From the NCBI RefSeq assembly GCF_001420695.1, contig NZ_LJJB01000013.1, forward strand, positions 372,065 through 436,064: a DNA stretch of 64,000 nt. The letters run 5' to 3'. The DNA is from Brevibacillus choshinensis (GTDB lineage: Bacteria > Bacillota > Bacilli > Brevibacillales > Brevibacillaceae). Position numbers and translations under genes: made by a program. The notes below the pieces were generated by a model, which ran no database searches, was not told where the DNA came from, and saw nothing but the letters and a program-made list of their open reading frames with translations. Positions 25,779-34,698 of the stretch are shown here, piece by piece (within the stretch, counting starts at the first letter, position 1; every line of letters starts with the position of its first letter).

Positions 25779-26627
25779 ATGAGAGAGCCGTTTGTCATGG
25801 CAGAGGAGAAGCCATTTTTACATCTGCAGGAATGGGAAGATCGTTTTCCCGGTTTAGTAGCAGGGTTTACGATTCGCACGGGAGGGGTAAGTGTAGTACC
25901 GTACGGGTCTTTTAATATGGGGTTGCACGTTGGCGATGACGCTGCACATGTCGTAGCCAATCGAAAGGCGCTCGCAGAGCAGCTGCAGATTCCTTTCGAG
26001 GCGTGGACATGTGCAGATCAGGTACATGGAAATCAGGTGTGCCAGGTGGTGGCAGCAGGAGCAGGCAGAGAGAGTCTGGAGAATGTCATTCGAGCAACGG
26101 ATGGACTGTTCACAGAAAAAGCAGAAGTTCTTTTGGCTTCTTTCTACGCGGATTGTGTTCCGCTATTTTTCCTTGATCCTGTATCAGGGGCTATAGGGCT
26201 CGCCCACGCAGGGTGGAAGGGCACAGTCGGACGTATTGCCGAGGAAATGGTGATAGCACTGGAGAGTCAGTACCAGGTGAAAAGGGAGAACTTGCTCGTC
26301 GCGATCGGCCCTTCCATTGGTGGTTGTTGCTACGAGGTAGATGAGCGAATCATGGCCCAAGTACGTGTCAGTGCAAAAAAGTGGGAAGGCTCTGTAACGC
26401 CATCCGAGAATGGACGGTACATGCTCGACCTGCGCAAACTGAATACCGAAATCTTGCTTGAGGCAGGCATATCCCCAGCGAATATTGCCACGACGGACTG
26501 GTGTACAAGCTGCCGTACAGATATATTCTTTTCCCACCGAAAAGAAGCAGGTGCTACGGGAACCACTGGGCGTATGGCTTCGTTTATCGGATGGAAAAAC
26601 AGGAAGGGAGAAGGTAGTGCGTCATGA
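25779..26627 (+). CDS. pgeF: Laccase-domain protein YlmD/PgeF (purine nucleoside phosphorylase-like, peptidoglycan editing factor)
   Basis: A 282-residue member of the multicopper-polyphenol-oxidase-domain family (YfiH/RL5/YlmD). The family has purine nucleoside phosphorylase and adenosine deaminase-like activity, and in Escherichia coli prevents misuse of L-serine in peptidoglycan precursors. Metal-binding residues are visible in ADQVHGNQV near residue 80, ADCVPLFFLD near 127, and LAHAGWKGT near 145. ATG 25779 follows AAGAGGAAGGTG. The gene overlaps ylmE by ATGA, starting the conserved ylmDEFGH-divIVA series of division-associated genes. Confidence 0.88.
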   Translation: MREPFVMAEEKPFLHLQEWEDRFPGLVAGFTIRTGGVSVVPYGSFNMGLHVGDDAAHVVANRKALAEQLQIPFEAWTCADQVHGNQVCQVVAAGAGRESLENVIRATDGLFTEKAEVLLASFYADCVPLFFLDPVSGAIGLAHAGWKGTVGRIAEEMVIALESQYQVKRENLLVAIGPSIGGCCYEVDERIMAQVRVSAKKWEGSVTPSENGRYMLDLRKLNTEILLEAGISPANIATTDWCTSCRTDIFFSHRKEAGATGTTGRMASFIGWKNRKGEGSAS

Positions 26628-27319
26628 GTATGGACATGGAACTGTTAAAGGAACGGATGCAGGCGATTGAGGAAAGAATACAGGCAGCGTGTGACCGATC
26701 TAATCGTAAGCGCGAGGACGTGAAAATCATTGCGGTGACGAAATATGTTGATGCTGAGGCAATCCGCGATTTATTGGACGCCGGAATTGAGCACATCGGG
26801 GAAAATCGCGTGCAGGATGGCTTGCCGAAGTACGAGCAATACGGGGATCGAGGCACCTGGCATTTTATCGGCCACTTGCAGACCAACAAGGCGAAAGAAG
26901 TCGTAGGACGTTTTCCGTACATTCATTCATTGGATCGTTTGTCCCTCGCGGAAGCGCTGAACAAACGCGGGGAAACGTTGAATCAAGTCGTATCTTGTTT
27001 TTTACAGCTGAATATTTCGGGAGAAGAGACAAAATTTGGGCTTAGTCCCAATGATGTATTGGCTTTTTTGCAGGAAACCAGTAATATGAAACATATAAAG
27101 ATCGTTGGATTAATGACGATGGCGCCTGTTGTCGAAAACGAGGAAGAGGCACGTCCAGTATTCAAGGGTCTCTATGAGTGGAAAGAACGCATCAATGAAT
27201 GGGCATTTCCTCATGCACATGTAGAGGAACTATCCATGGGTATGTCAAGTGATTTTGAAGTGGCGATAGAAGAAGGAGCAACATATATCAGACTGGGGTC
27301 CGTATTGGTCAAGCCTTGA
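26624..27319 (+). CDS. ylmE: Pyridoxal-phosphate homeostasis protein, YggS/YlmE family
   Basis: A single-domain PLP-binding protein with the alanine-racemase-like barrel fold. The family maintains PLP and amino-acid balance without a clear catalytic reaction. The PLP lysine is in IIAVTKYVDAEAIRDLLDAG near residue 40; HFIGHLQTNKAKE near 85 and LSMGMSSDFEVAIEEGATYIR near the C-terminus are family signatures. The 231-residue product starts four bases inside pgeF (ATGA overlap). In Bacillus the same gene lies just before sepF. Confidence 0.93.
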   Translation: MSMDMELLKERMQAIEERIQAACDRSNRKREDVKIIAVTKYVDAEAIRDLLDAGIEHIGENRVQDGLPKYEQYGDRGTWHFIGHLQTNKAKEVVGRFPYIHSLDRLSLAEALNKRGETLNQVVSCFLQLNISGEETKFGLSPNDVLAFLQETSNMKHIKIVGLMTMAPVVENEEEARPVFKGLYEWKERINEWAFPHAHVEELSMGMSSDFEVAIEEGATYIRLGSVLVKP

Positions 27320-27372
27320 TACGAAAACCAGCCTAGCTGGCTGCACAGCGATGTGAGAGAGGAGGAGAAAGT

Positions 27373-27792
27373 ATGGGTGTTATGAACAAATTGATGGGGT
27401 TTTTGGGATTGGAAAACGAAGAGTACATCGAAGAGACAGTGGAAGAGGATCACGACGATCATGAGTCCTCCAATAAACGACAAATGACGAACAGGGCGAA
27501 TAACGTGGTTCCTTTCCAAGCACGGGAAAAGGAGGGTATTCGTTTGATCCTCTGTGAACCCCGTCACTACAGTGATGCGCAAGACATTGCGGATAACCTT
27601 CGTCATCGCAGACCGGTTGTGGTGAATCTGCATCGAGTGGAGAAGGATCAGGCGAAACGGATCATCGACTTTTTAAGTGGGACGGTTTATGCACTGAACG
27701 GCGATATTCAGAAAGTCGGAGACACCATCTTTGTTTGCACGCCTGACCACGTGGACATTCAAGGTACGATTTCCAGTGTGATGGAAGAGTAA
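27373..27792 (+). CDS. sepF: Cell division protein SepF
   Basis: SepF bundles FtsZ filaments and anchors them to the membrane, overlapping in function with FtsA. The 139-residue protein has an N-terminal amphipathic helix (GVMNKLMGFLGL), an acidic linker (about residues 16-35) and a globular domain. In that domain VVNLHRVEKDQAKRIIDFLSG near 85 and VYALNGDIQKVGDTIFVCTP are conserved. The ribosome binding site GAGGAGGAG precedes ATG 27373. A small palindrome (CCAGC-cta-GCTGG, 27328-27340) lies in the gap after ylmE. Confidence 0.95.
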   Translation: MGVMNKLMGFLGLENEEYIEETVEEDHDDHESSNKRQMTNRANNVVPFQAREKEGIRLILCEPRHYSDAQDIADNLRHRRPVVVNLHRVEKDQAKRIIDFLSGTVYALNGDIQKVGDTIFVCTPDHVDIQGTISSVMEE

Positions 27793-27822
27793 CGAATCAA
27801 CGACGAAAAAAAGGGTGAGGGA

Positions 27823-28086
27823 ATGGGTTACCTGCTAACGGTGCTAGATTTTTTGTTTACGGTTTATCAATACATGATTATTGCTTACATACTGATGTCT
27901 TGGGTTCCGCAAATGCGCGAGACCGGGATTGGCCAACTGCTAGAGCGTTTGGTTGAGCCGTATTTGGCTCCATTTCGACGTTTCATTCCGACCCTCGGTT
28001 TTATCGACATTTCACCGATTGTCGCATTGATCGTTTTGCGCTTGGCTTATAGTGGGTTGCTCTCCATCCTGTATAAACTTCTCTAG
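27823..28086 (+). CDS. ylmG: YggT-family membrane protein YlmG
   Basis: An 87-residue protein with two hydrophobic segments (about residues 5-27 and 62-85) around a conserved cytoplasmic or lumenal loop, LVEPYLAPFRRFIPTLG. The YggT family is linked by gene order to cell division in Gram-positive bacteria and to nucleoid or chloroplast distribution in phototrophs; its molecular role is unclear. It lies between sepF and ylmH in the standard order. The ribosome binding site is AAGGGTGAGGG. Confidence 0.9.
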   Translation: MGYLLTVLDFLFTVYQYMIIAYILMSWVPQMRETGIGQLLERLVEPYLAPFRRFIPTLGFIDISPIVALIVLRLAYSGLLSILYKLL

Positions 28087-28098
28087 GCGAGTGAGTAT

Positions 28099-28872
28099 AT
28101 GAGTATCTTTGATCATTTTGGAAAAGATGAACGTCCCTTTGTCGAACGGGCGCTGGAAATGCTGACGCTGGTAGAGCGGAAGCAGGCCATGCGCCTTACT
28201 GATTTTCTGGATCCGAGGCAAGTCATGATTTTTCAAAGTCTGGCTTCCCAGGTGCAGGATGTGTCCGTATCGGTCCACGGTGGTTATGACGGGGCAGAGC
28301 GCGTGCGAGTCATCCTGCATCCAGATTATATGACAGTAGAGCAGGATGACTATCGACTGGCTTTGCTGCATGTTCAGGCGGATCAACGTTTCCACGTACT
28401 AGAGCACCGCGATGTCATGGGAGCCGTTCTAAACGTGGGAATGAAGCGGGAAAAGTTCGGGGACATGCTGACAGATACCGATGGCTGCTATGCAATTGTG
28501 GCGGAGGAAGTAGCGGACTTTGTTTGTGCACAGGTGACGCAGATCCATCGGACATCCGTCCAGTTTGAGCGCAAAGCGTGGGAGGAATTTTCCCCGCCTG
28601 CCCCGCGATTTACCGAGAAAACGATCACTGTGCCGTCTCCGCGCCTCGATGCCATCATCGGTGAGGTTCACAATATGTCACGCGCCAAAGCATTGGTCCC
28701 CATCCGTGGTGGAAAAGTAAAAGTGAACTGGAAAGTCGTTGAAGACCCATCTCAATCGTTACAGGCAGGAGATATGGTCTCGATGGCAGGATTTGGGCGC
28801 TTTAAAGTGCTGGAAGTAGCGGGACCCACTCGCAGTGGCAGGATTCGCATGATTGTGGGACTGGTTACATAA
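28099..28872 (+). CDS. ylmH: S4-domain RNA-binding protein YlmH
   Basis: A 257-residue protein with an N-terminal YlmH-type domain and a C-terminal S4 RNA-binding domain that begins at SPRLDAIIGEVHNMSRAKA (about residue 180) and contains GGKVKVNWKVV and GDMVSMAGFGRFKVLE. In Bacillus subtilis YlmH binds 50S subunits and has been implicated in ribosome-associated quality control; its place among division genes may reflect co-expression rather than a septal job. It follows ylmG at 12 bases, so the two are probably in one message. Confidence 0.9.
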   Translation: MSIFDHFGKDERPFVERALEMLTLVERKQAMRLTDFLDPRQVMIFQSLASQVQDVSVSVHGGYDGAERVRVILHPDYMTVEQDDYRLALLHVQADQRFHVLEHRDVMGAVLNVGMKREKFGDMLTDTDGCYAIVAEEVADFVCAQVTQIHRTSVQFERKAWEEFSPPAPRFTEKTITVPSPRLDAIIGEVHNMSRAKALVPIRGGKVKVNWKVVEDPSQSLQAGDMVSMAGFGRFKVLEVAGPTRSGRIRMIVGLVT

Positions 28873-28905
28873 GATGTAGGAGAGCACAAAAATTTGCAAA
28901 ATACG

Positions 28906-28933
28906 GCAGGAACTACAGCTAATCCTGTCGAAA
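28906..28933 (+). promoter_or_regulatory. Candidate sigma-H promoter and Spo0A box upstream of divIVA
   Basis: GCAGGAACT (28906-28914) matches the sigma-H -35 at eight of nine positions. GTCGAAA (28927-28933) matches the -10 RnnGAAT at six of seven, after 12 bases. TGTCGAA (28926-28932) is also a perfect core 0A box; the two readings overlap and may exclude each other. Confidence 0.42.
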
Positions 28934-28972
28934 CTATATGACAATGATTATCGGGAAAAGTGGGGGGTTCAT

Positions 28973-29458
28973 GTGCCTTTAACGCCGTTGGATATACACA
29001 ATAAAGAATTTAGTACTGGCTTTCGCGGATACAACATTGACGAAGTAAATGAATTTCTGGATCAGGTCATTAAAGATTTTGAACTCCTGATAAAAGAAAA
29101 AAAGGAAATGGAAGAGCGCATTGCCATCCTCAATGAGCGTGTGGATCATTATAAGAGCTTGGAAGAAAACTTGAGTAAATCGATCTTGGTTGCGCAAGAG
29201 ACTGCAGAAGATGTCAAATCAAACGCGCGCAAAGAAGCGCAGCTGATCTTGAAAGAAGCAGAGAAAAATGCAGACAGAATCGTCAACGAAGCATTGGCCA
29301 AGTCCCGTAAGATCGCAATCGAAATTGAGGAATTGAAAAAACGCGCTTCGGTGTACCGCATGCGTTTCCGGACGCTGTTGGAAGCCCAGCTGGAAATGCT
29401 GGAAAACGGTGCATGGGACGATATCGAGCAAGCTGATTCGGCTGTAGCTGTTGAATAA
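28973..29458 (+). CDS. divIVA: Cell-pole and septum marker DivIVA
   Basis: A coiled-coil protein that senses negatively curved membrane at poles and septa; it controls Min placement and, in sporulation, chromosome anchoring. The N-terminal lipid-binding domain is complete: PLTPLDIHNKEFSTGFRGYN followed by VNEFLDQVIKDFE. Coiled-coils fill about residues 30-145 and the end is acidic. The GTG start at 28973 gives the family-typical MPLTPLDIHNK opening; an ATG two bases upstream is out of frame. 161 residues is the usual length. It ends the ylm series; ileS follows behind its own promoter. Confidence 0.95.
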   Translation: MPLTPLDIHNKEFSTGFRGYNIDEVNEFLDQVIKDFELLIKEKKEMEERIAILNERVDHYKSLEENLSKSILVAQETAEDVKSNARKEAQLILKEAEKNADRIVNEALAKSRKIAIEIEELKKRASVYRMRFRTLLEAQLEMLENGAWDDIEQADSAVAVE

Positions 29459-29462
29459 AACA

Positions 29463-29492
29463 TTGACGTTCTGTTGATGATGGTACTATAAT
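29463..29492 (+). promoter_or_regulatory. Sigma-A promoter of the ileS leader
   Basis: TTGACG (29463-29468) and TATAAT (29487-29492) are separated by 18 bases. Transcription should start near 29499, just before the T-box leader. Confidence 0.8.
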
Positions 29493-29498
29493 GAAAAA

Positions 29499-29822
29499 CA
29501 ACTTTGTCATAAAAACAAATACATCCAATAGACGATGATCGGGACGAGTATGTGAGCAAGCACTGCCAAGCGAGTCGGGGATAGGTGAGAGCCCGGCGAG
29601 TAGCATTCACAGAAAATCACCCGGGAGTTCAATAGCCGAAATCTTATCGTGTACGAACACGGTGAGGGAGTAAGTGAGCGAGTCATTCCCGTTACGAATG
29701 AGACAAGTGGAACGAAAAGTGACTTATGGCTATCGTGCATAAGCGTTCGTTCAATCTGGGTGGTACCACGGGAGCCTTCTCTCGTCCCTTTCTAGGGATG
29801 AGTGAAGGCTTATATTTATTTA
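29499..29822 (+). ncRNA. T-box riboswitch, isoleucine type
   Basis: A leader of about 320 nucleotides that reads tRNA-Ile charging. The T-box sequence TGGGTGGTACCACGGG is at about 29757-29772. Stem I closes with ACGAT (29532-29536) against ATCGT (29646-29650) and CGG against CCG. The internal loop on the 3' side holds AUC (29641-29643), the isoleucine specifier. The terminator pairs GCCTTC-CTC-TCCCT with AGGGA-GAG-GAAGGC (about 29773-29811) and is followed by an AT-rich tail. Uncharged tRNA would favour the antiterminator and ileS expression. Confidence 0.9.
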
Positions 29823-29837
29823 GGAGTGAATGTAGCC

Positions 29838-32621
29838 ATGGATTACAGCAAAACTTTATCGCTGCCAAAAACGGATTTTCCGATGCGCGGCAACTTGCCA
29901 AACCGGGAGCCTCAAATGCAGTCTTCCTGGGAAGAGATGGATATTTACAAACTCGTTCTGGAACGTACAGAAGGTCGTCCTTCCTTTGTTTTGCATGATG
30001 GTCCTCCCTATGCAAACGGGGATATCCATATTGGACATGCGCTGAATAAAATTCTCAAGGACTTTATCGTTCGCTATAAATCGATGGCTGGCTTCTATGC
30101 CCCGTACATTCCAGGTTGGGATACACACGGACTTCCGATTGAACAAGCGATTGTCAACGCGCAAGGATTGGATCGACGCAGTATTGAAGTCAATGATTTC
30201 CGCAAGCGTTGCGAAGAGTATGCATGGTCTTACATCGACAAGCAGCGTGACCAATTTAAACGCCTGGGGATCCGTGGCGATTGGGAAAACCCGTACGTAA
30301 CGCTTTTGCCTGAATACGAAGCGAATCAAATCCGCGTGTTTGGAGAAATGGCGAAAAAAGGATACATCTATAAAGGTCTTCGCTGTGTGTACTGGTCACC
30401 ATCTTCTGAGACTGCCTTGGCTGACGCGGAAATCGAGTACAAAGACAAACGTTCTCCTTCCATCTATGTGAGCTTCCAAGTGGTAGATGGGAAAGGCCAA
30501 TTGGATAACGAGACAGGTGTAGTCATCTGGACAACCACACCTTGGACGATTCCTGCCAACCTGGCGATTACCCTGCATCCTGAATTGGAATACAGTGTTG
30601 TGAAAGTAGACGGTCGTAAATTCCTCGTGGCGAGCGGTTTGGTGGAAGCAGCCAGCAAGGAAATCGGCTGGGAAGGCGTAGAGGTACTCTCTACTCACAA
30701 AGGTCAAGACCTTGAGGGAGTCGTAACGCAACACCCGATCTACGACCGTACATCCCCGATCATCTTGGGCGAGCACGTGACTATCGACGCTGGTACCGGT
30801 TGCGTTCATACTGCACCTGGTCACGGGGAAGACGACTTTAACGTTGGACAAAAATACAATCTGGGCGTACTGTGCCCAGTCGACCATGAAGGAAAAATGA
30901 CGAGTGAAGCTCCAGGCTTTGAAGGCCTCTTCTATGAAGACGCGAACAAAGTCGTTACGGAAAAGCTGAAAGAAAATGACGCGCTGCTCAAACTCAGCTT
31001 CTTCACTCACTCTTATCCGCACGACTGGCGAACCAAAAAACCAGTTATCTATCGTGCGACAGAGCAATGGTTTGCGTCCATCGACGGATTCCGTGAGCAA
31101 ATGCTGGAAGCCATCAAACAAGTGAAATGGATTCCACATTGGGGCGAAACTCGTCTCGCGAACATGATTGCAGATCGTGGTGACTGGTGCATTTCCCGTC
31201 AACGCGTATGGGGTGTTCCTATCCCAATCTTCTATTGCAAATCGTGTAACGAACCGATCATCAACGATACGACAATCAACCATATTGCGGACTTGTTCCG
31301 TAAAGAAGGTTCTTCTGTCTGGTTTGCTCGCGAAGCAAATGAGCTCGTGCCAGAGGGCCTGTCTTGCACCAAATGTGATTGCAAAGATTTCCGTAAAGAG
31401 ACAGATATCATGGACGTATGGTTCGATTCCGGTTCCAGCCATGTAGCAGTGCTGAAAGAACGCGGCATCAGCTGGCCAGCTGACCTGTACCTGGAAGGCT
31501 CCGACCAATATCGCGGTTGGTTTAACTCTTCGCTGTCTACCAGCGTAGCGGTGTTTGGTACCGCTCCTTATAAAGGAGTCCTGAGCCACGGCTTTACACT
31601 GGATGGCGAAGGCCGCAAAATGTCCAAGTCGCTGGGGAACACCATTGTTCCACAAGAGGTCATTAACAATCTGGGAGCAGACATTTTGCGCCTGTGGGTA
31701 GCTTCTGTGGACTATCAAGCTGACCAAAGGATCTCAGATGCCATCCTTAGCCAGATCGCTGAAGTGTACCGAAAAATCCGCAATACGTTCCGTTTCCTGC
31801 TGGGGAATCTGGACGGATTTGATCCGTCGAAAGACCGTGTAGCGTACGAAGAGCTCGGTGAGCTGGATCGTTATGTACTCGCGAAAGCAGCGAAAATGGT
31901 AAAACGTGTTCGCAAGGCGTATGACGAATACCAATTCCATACCGTTTTCCATTCCGTTCGCAATTTCTGCGTGATCGATCTGTCTGCGTTCTATCTGGAT
32001 ATTTGTAAAGACCGCCTGTATGTGGAAGCACCTGATAGTCTCAAACGTCGGGCTGCCCAAACGGTCATGTACGATTGCCTTCTGAATCTGGTGAAGCTGG
32101 TAGCACCACTGCTGCCACATACATCAGACGAAGTATGGGGCTTCATCCCAGGTGTGGATGCGAAGAGCGTTCAACTGACCGACATGCCAGAAGCCAACGA
32201 ACAGCATTTGAGCATCTCGGAAGAAGAAGAGAGCAAGTGGGATGCATTCCTCGCGGTTCGCGATGAAGTTCTGAAAGCGATGGAAGAAGCTCGTCGTAAC
32301 AAAGTATTCGGCAACTCCGTAGACGCGAAGCTGGCGCTCTATCCTCAAACAGAGGAGGTCGCGAAAACGTTGGCAGCTATGGACGATCTGGCTGATCTGT
32401 TCATCGTGGCAGATGTGGAGCTGCATGCGCTAGGTACGGTAGCACCGGCTGAAGCAACACAGCTGGAAGGCATCGCGGCAGTCGTATCCGCTGCCAATGG
32501 TGTTAAATGCGAACGTTGCCGCGTCGTGAAGCTCGATGTAGGATCTCACCCATCCTTGCCGACCATATGCGGTCGTTGTGCCGATATTGTGGAAAAACAT
32601 TACGCACACGTAGCTGAATAA
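29838..32621 (+). CDS. ileS: Isoleucine--tRNA ligase
   Basis: A class Ia aminoacyl-tRNA synthetase with editing domain, 927 residues. HIGH motif in [11 protein letters not shown] near residue 61; KMSKS in [10 protein letters not shown] near 593; the CP1 editing domain lies between about 185 and 395. A C-terminal zinc finger is formed by CERC near 890 and CGRC near 910, typical of the bacterial type 1 enzyme, which is normally mupirocin-sensitive. ATG 29838 follows AGGAGTGA; the frame is open further up into the riboswitch but has no site. Regulated by the T-box leader and ended by a terminator. Confidence 0.97.
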   Translation: MDYSKTLSLPKTDFPMRGNLPNREPQMQSSWEEMDIYKLVLERTEGRPSFVLHDGPPYANGDIHIGHALNKILKDFIVRYKSMAGFYAPYIPGWDTHGLPIEQAIVNAQGLDRRSIEVNDFRKRCEEYAWSYIDKQRDQFKRLGIRGDWENPYVTLLPEYEANQIRVFGEMAKKGYIYKGLRCVYWSPSSETALADAEIEYKDKRSPSIYVSFQVVDGKGQLDNETGVVIWTTTPWTIPANLAITLHPELEYSVVKVDGRKFLVASGLVEAASKEIGWEGVEVLSTHKGQDLEGVVTQHPIYDRTSPIILGEHVTIDAGTGCVHTAPGHGEDDFNVGQKYNLGVLCPVDHEGKMTSEAPGFEGLFYEDANKVVTEKLKENDALLKLSFFTHSYPHDWRTKKPVIYRATEQWFASIDGFREQMLEAIKQVKWIPHWGETRLANMIADRGDWCISRQRVWGVPIPIFYCKSCNEPIINDTTINHIADLFRKEGSSVWFAREANELVPEGLSCTKCDCKDFRKETDIMDVWFDSGSSHVAVLKERGISWPADLYLEGSDQYRGWFNSSLSTSVAVFGTAPYKGVLSHGFTLDGEGRKMSKSLGNTIVPQEVINNLGADILRLWVASVDYQADQRISDAILSQIAEVYRKIRNTFRFLLGNLDGFDPSKDRVAYEELGELDRYVLAKAAKMVKRVRKAYDEYQFHTVFHSVRNFCVIDLSAFYLDICKDRLYVEAPDSLKRRAAQTVMYDCLLNLVKLVAPLLPHTSDEVWGFIPGVDAKSVQLTDMPEANEQHLSISEEEESKWDAFLAVRDEVLKAMEEARRNKVFGNSVDAKLALYPQTEEVAKTLAAMDDLADLFIVADVELHALGTVAPAEATQLEGIAAVVSAANGVKCERCRVVKLDVGSHPSLPTICGRCADIVEKHYAHVAE

Positions 32622-32636
32622 ATCATAAGATATCAA

Positions 32637-32675
32637 GACCTGCCATTTTCGAAAAGGGAATGGCAGGTTTTTTCT
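32637..32675 (+). terminator. Rho-independent terminator of ileS
   Basis: ACCTGCCATT pairs with AATGGCAGGT and is followed by TTTTTCT. Confidence 0.92.
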
Positions 32676-32783
32676 GTTTTCATCGTGCAAAGGAAACACA
32701 TGGGGACAGTGTTAATCGGTTATTTCAGCACGCGCCAAGACATACTACCTCGTGAGGAAACCAAACGAAGGGTGGTGTCTGGC

Positions 32784-33545
32784 GTGGACCAAGACAAACT
32801 GGCACTTTTTCGAGTGAAGTTGCTGGAGCAAAAAAAAGAATTGGAAGATCGCGTGCAGGACCATTACGGCATGAGAGAACCGATGACGACTTCTTTGCAG
32901 GAGTTTGCCATGTACGATAACCATCCCGCCGATATAGGCAGTGAATTGTTCGAGCGGGAAAAAGATTTGGCTTTGGATAGCCTGGATAGAGAGACGCTGA
33001 AAGAAATCGATCAGGCACTGACACGCATGGATGAAGGAACGTACGGTACGTGTACGGTATGTGGAGAAGCAATTCCAGTGGAGCGGCTAGAGGCTTTGCC
33101 ACAGACCCAAACCTGCAAGGAGCATGCACCTGCACCGTCGATCAACGATTCGCGTCCGATTGAGGAAGAGTTTATGATGCCTCCGTTTGGTCGCACATCC
33201 CTAGATGAAAAAGAGGGGCAAAATGGATTTGACGGGGAAGATGCATGGCAAATTGTCGAAGCCTGGGGTTCATCCAGCACACCATTTTCCTATGTAGACA
33301 ACGACAAAACCGACTACAAGGAAATGTATATCGAAAGTGATGAGCCAGATGGTTTTGTAGAGTCTGTGGAAGAAATCGGGTATACCGATATCGAAGGGTA
33401 TAGTGGCCAGGATAGTGTCCATTTTATGCGAAGCGGGACCTACGAGGAATACATGCGTAAAGGCGAAGGGAAAGGTAATTACTTGAATTACGATGATTAT
33501 GAAGACGAAAGAGCAGAGCGGGAAGGGCGAAATGATTTGATGTAG
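32784..33545 (+). CDS. TraR/DksA-type zinc-finger protein, YteA/YlyA-like
   Basis: A 253-residue protein with an N-terminal helical hairpin (about residues 1-75), containing the YteA-family motif YDNHPADIGSELFEREKD near 52. A zinc-finger-like C-T-V-C near 89 follows, with the next cysteine near 110 in CKEH, where His replaces the fourth Cys of the C4 type. DksA-like proteins can enter the RNA polymerase secondary channel. In Bacillus subtilis YlyA is also encoded next to ileS. The long acidic C-terminal half has no recognised domain. The GTG start at 32784 is preferred (AAGGGTGG 8 bases ahead) among several in-frame GTGs. Confidence 0.8.
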   Translation: MDQDKLALFRVKLLEQKKELEDRVQDHYGMREPMTTSLQEFAMYDNHPADIGSELFEREKDLALDSLDRETLKEIDQALTRMDEGTYGTCTVCGEAIPVERLEALPQTQTCKEHAPAPSINDSRPIEEEFMMPPFGRTSLDEKEGQNGFDGEDAWQIVEAWGSSSTPFSYVDNDKTDYKEMYIESDEPDGFVESVEEIGYTDIEGYSGQDSVHFMRSGTYEEYMRKGEGKGNYLNYDDYEDERAEREGRNDLM

Positions 33546-33564
33546 CCGGGGGAGATCAGCAAGC

Positions 33565-34683
33565 ATGCAAATCGAACGTGTGGAAACGTATCCGATGCTC
33601 TATAGGCTTTCAAAAGCTTATGGGGACGCGAATGGTTACAAGCGTTACCGTACGTCCTACTTGATCCGCTTGATCACAAGCTCAGGCATCGACGGGTGGG
33701 GGGAGATCATCGATTGGCTTCCTACGCTGGATCGAGGCTTTCAGGATCGGATCACCCCCTATCTGCTCGGAAAGCAGGCGACTGACAGACTGAATCTCGT
33801 GGACGTGATCAGTAAATGGCATCAGCGATCAGCTGCGGGAGTCAGCATGGCGTTGACTGAAATCATCGCTAAACATGCAGGATTGTCCGTATGTGATCTT
33901 TGGGGGGGCAAATTCCACCAGCAGATCCCTGTATATGCCTCCTTTCAGTCTTACTGGGAGCAGGAGGACTGGATGGAGCGCTCGATTCGACTGGTCAGTG
34001 AACAGATCAGTGACGGGCACAAGCAGATTAAAGTAAAGATCGGTGGTCGAGCGATTGCCGAAGACCAGAAGCACATCGATCAGCTCATGAAGACAATACC
34101 GTCAGATGTTCTGGTGGCCGTAGATGCGAATCAGAGCTACGATTTATCCCATGCACGATTTTGGGAACGAATCTTTATTCGTTATCCCAACTGGATGTGG
34201 CTGGAGGAGCCGATGCCGCTCGATCGTCCACAAGAGTACGTGAAGCTGAGATCCGCTATCCAGGTACCAATTGCAGGGGGAGAGAATCTGGTTCGCTGTG
34301 CTCAATTTTTACCGCTGTATCAGTCGGGTGCGCTTGATATTGCACAGCCTGATTTGCTGCATACGGACGGCATTGACGCTTACCGAACTCATCTGCAAGT
34401 CGCACGACAGTTTGGCTATCGGGTTTCTCCTCATTCATTTGATGGAAGCCTGGCGAGACTGTATACCTTGTTCGCGCAGGCTTGCTTACCTGCATGGTCA
34501 AAAATGGACACAGACCCCATCGAGCCAGTCGAATGGGACGCGATGGAGAACCCCTTTTCCCATTTGTTTCTTTTACAACCCGTGAACGGAAAGGTATCGA
34601 TTCCAAATGGAGTGGGAATCGGCATCGAACCGAATTGGGAGTTGATTAATGCGATGCGCTGGGATGGCAGCGTATACGTATAA
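33565..34683 (+). CDS. Enolase-superfamily enzyme (mandelate racemase/muconate lactonizing type)
   Basis: A 372-residue member of the enolase superfamily. The catalytic framework is intact: KVK in QIKVKIGG near residue 155, metal ligands in VDANQSY (Asp near 186), WLEEPM (Glu near 213) and AGGEN (Glu near 239), and a catalytic His in SPHSFDG near 289. The Lys plus His pair is the mandelate racemase subgroup pattern, so racemisation or dehydration of a hydroxy acid or sugar acid is likely; the substrate is unknown. It is followed at 15 bases by an MFS transporter, suggesting uptake and turnover of the same compound. Confidence 0.85.
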   Translation: MQIERVETYPMLYRLSKAYGDANGYKRYRTSYLIRLITSSGIDGWGEIIDWLPTLDRGFQDRITPYLLGKQATDRLNLVDVISKWHQRSAAGVSMALTEIIAKHAGLSVCDLWGGKFHQQIPVYASFQSYWEQEDWMERSIRLVSEQISDGHKQIKVKIGGRAIAEDQKHIDQLMKTIPSDVLVAVDANQSYDLSHARFWERIFIRYPNWMWLEEPMPLDRPQEYVKLRSAIQVPIAGGENLVRCAQFLPLYQSGALDIAQPDLLHTDGIDAYRTHLQVARQFGYRVSPHSFDGSLARLYTLFAQACLPAWSKMDTDPIEPVEWDAMENPFSHLFLLQPVNGKVSIPNGVGIGIEPNWELINAMRWDGSVYV

Positions 34684-34698
34684 AAGAAGGAGTCGCGT

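Noticed and set aside
30396-31727. 443-codon open frame on the minus strand inside ileS
   Set aside because: It lies wholly within a highly conserved synthetase gene, has no ribosome binding site and resembles no family; it is a shadow of the GC pattern of ileS.
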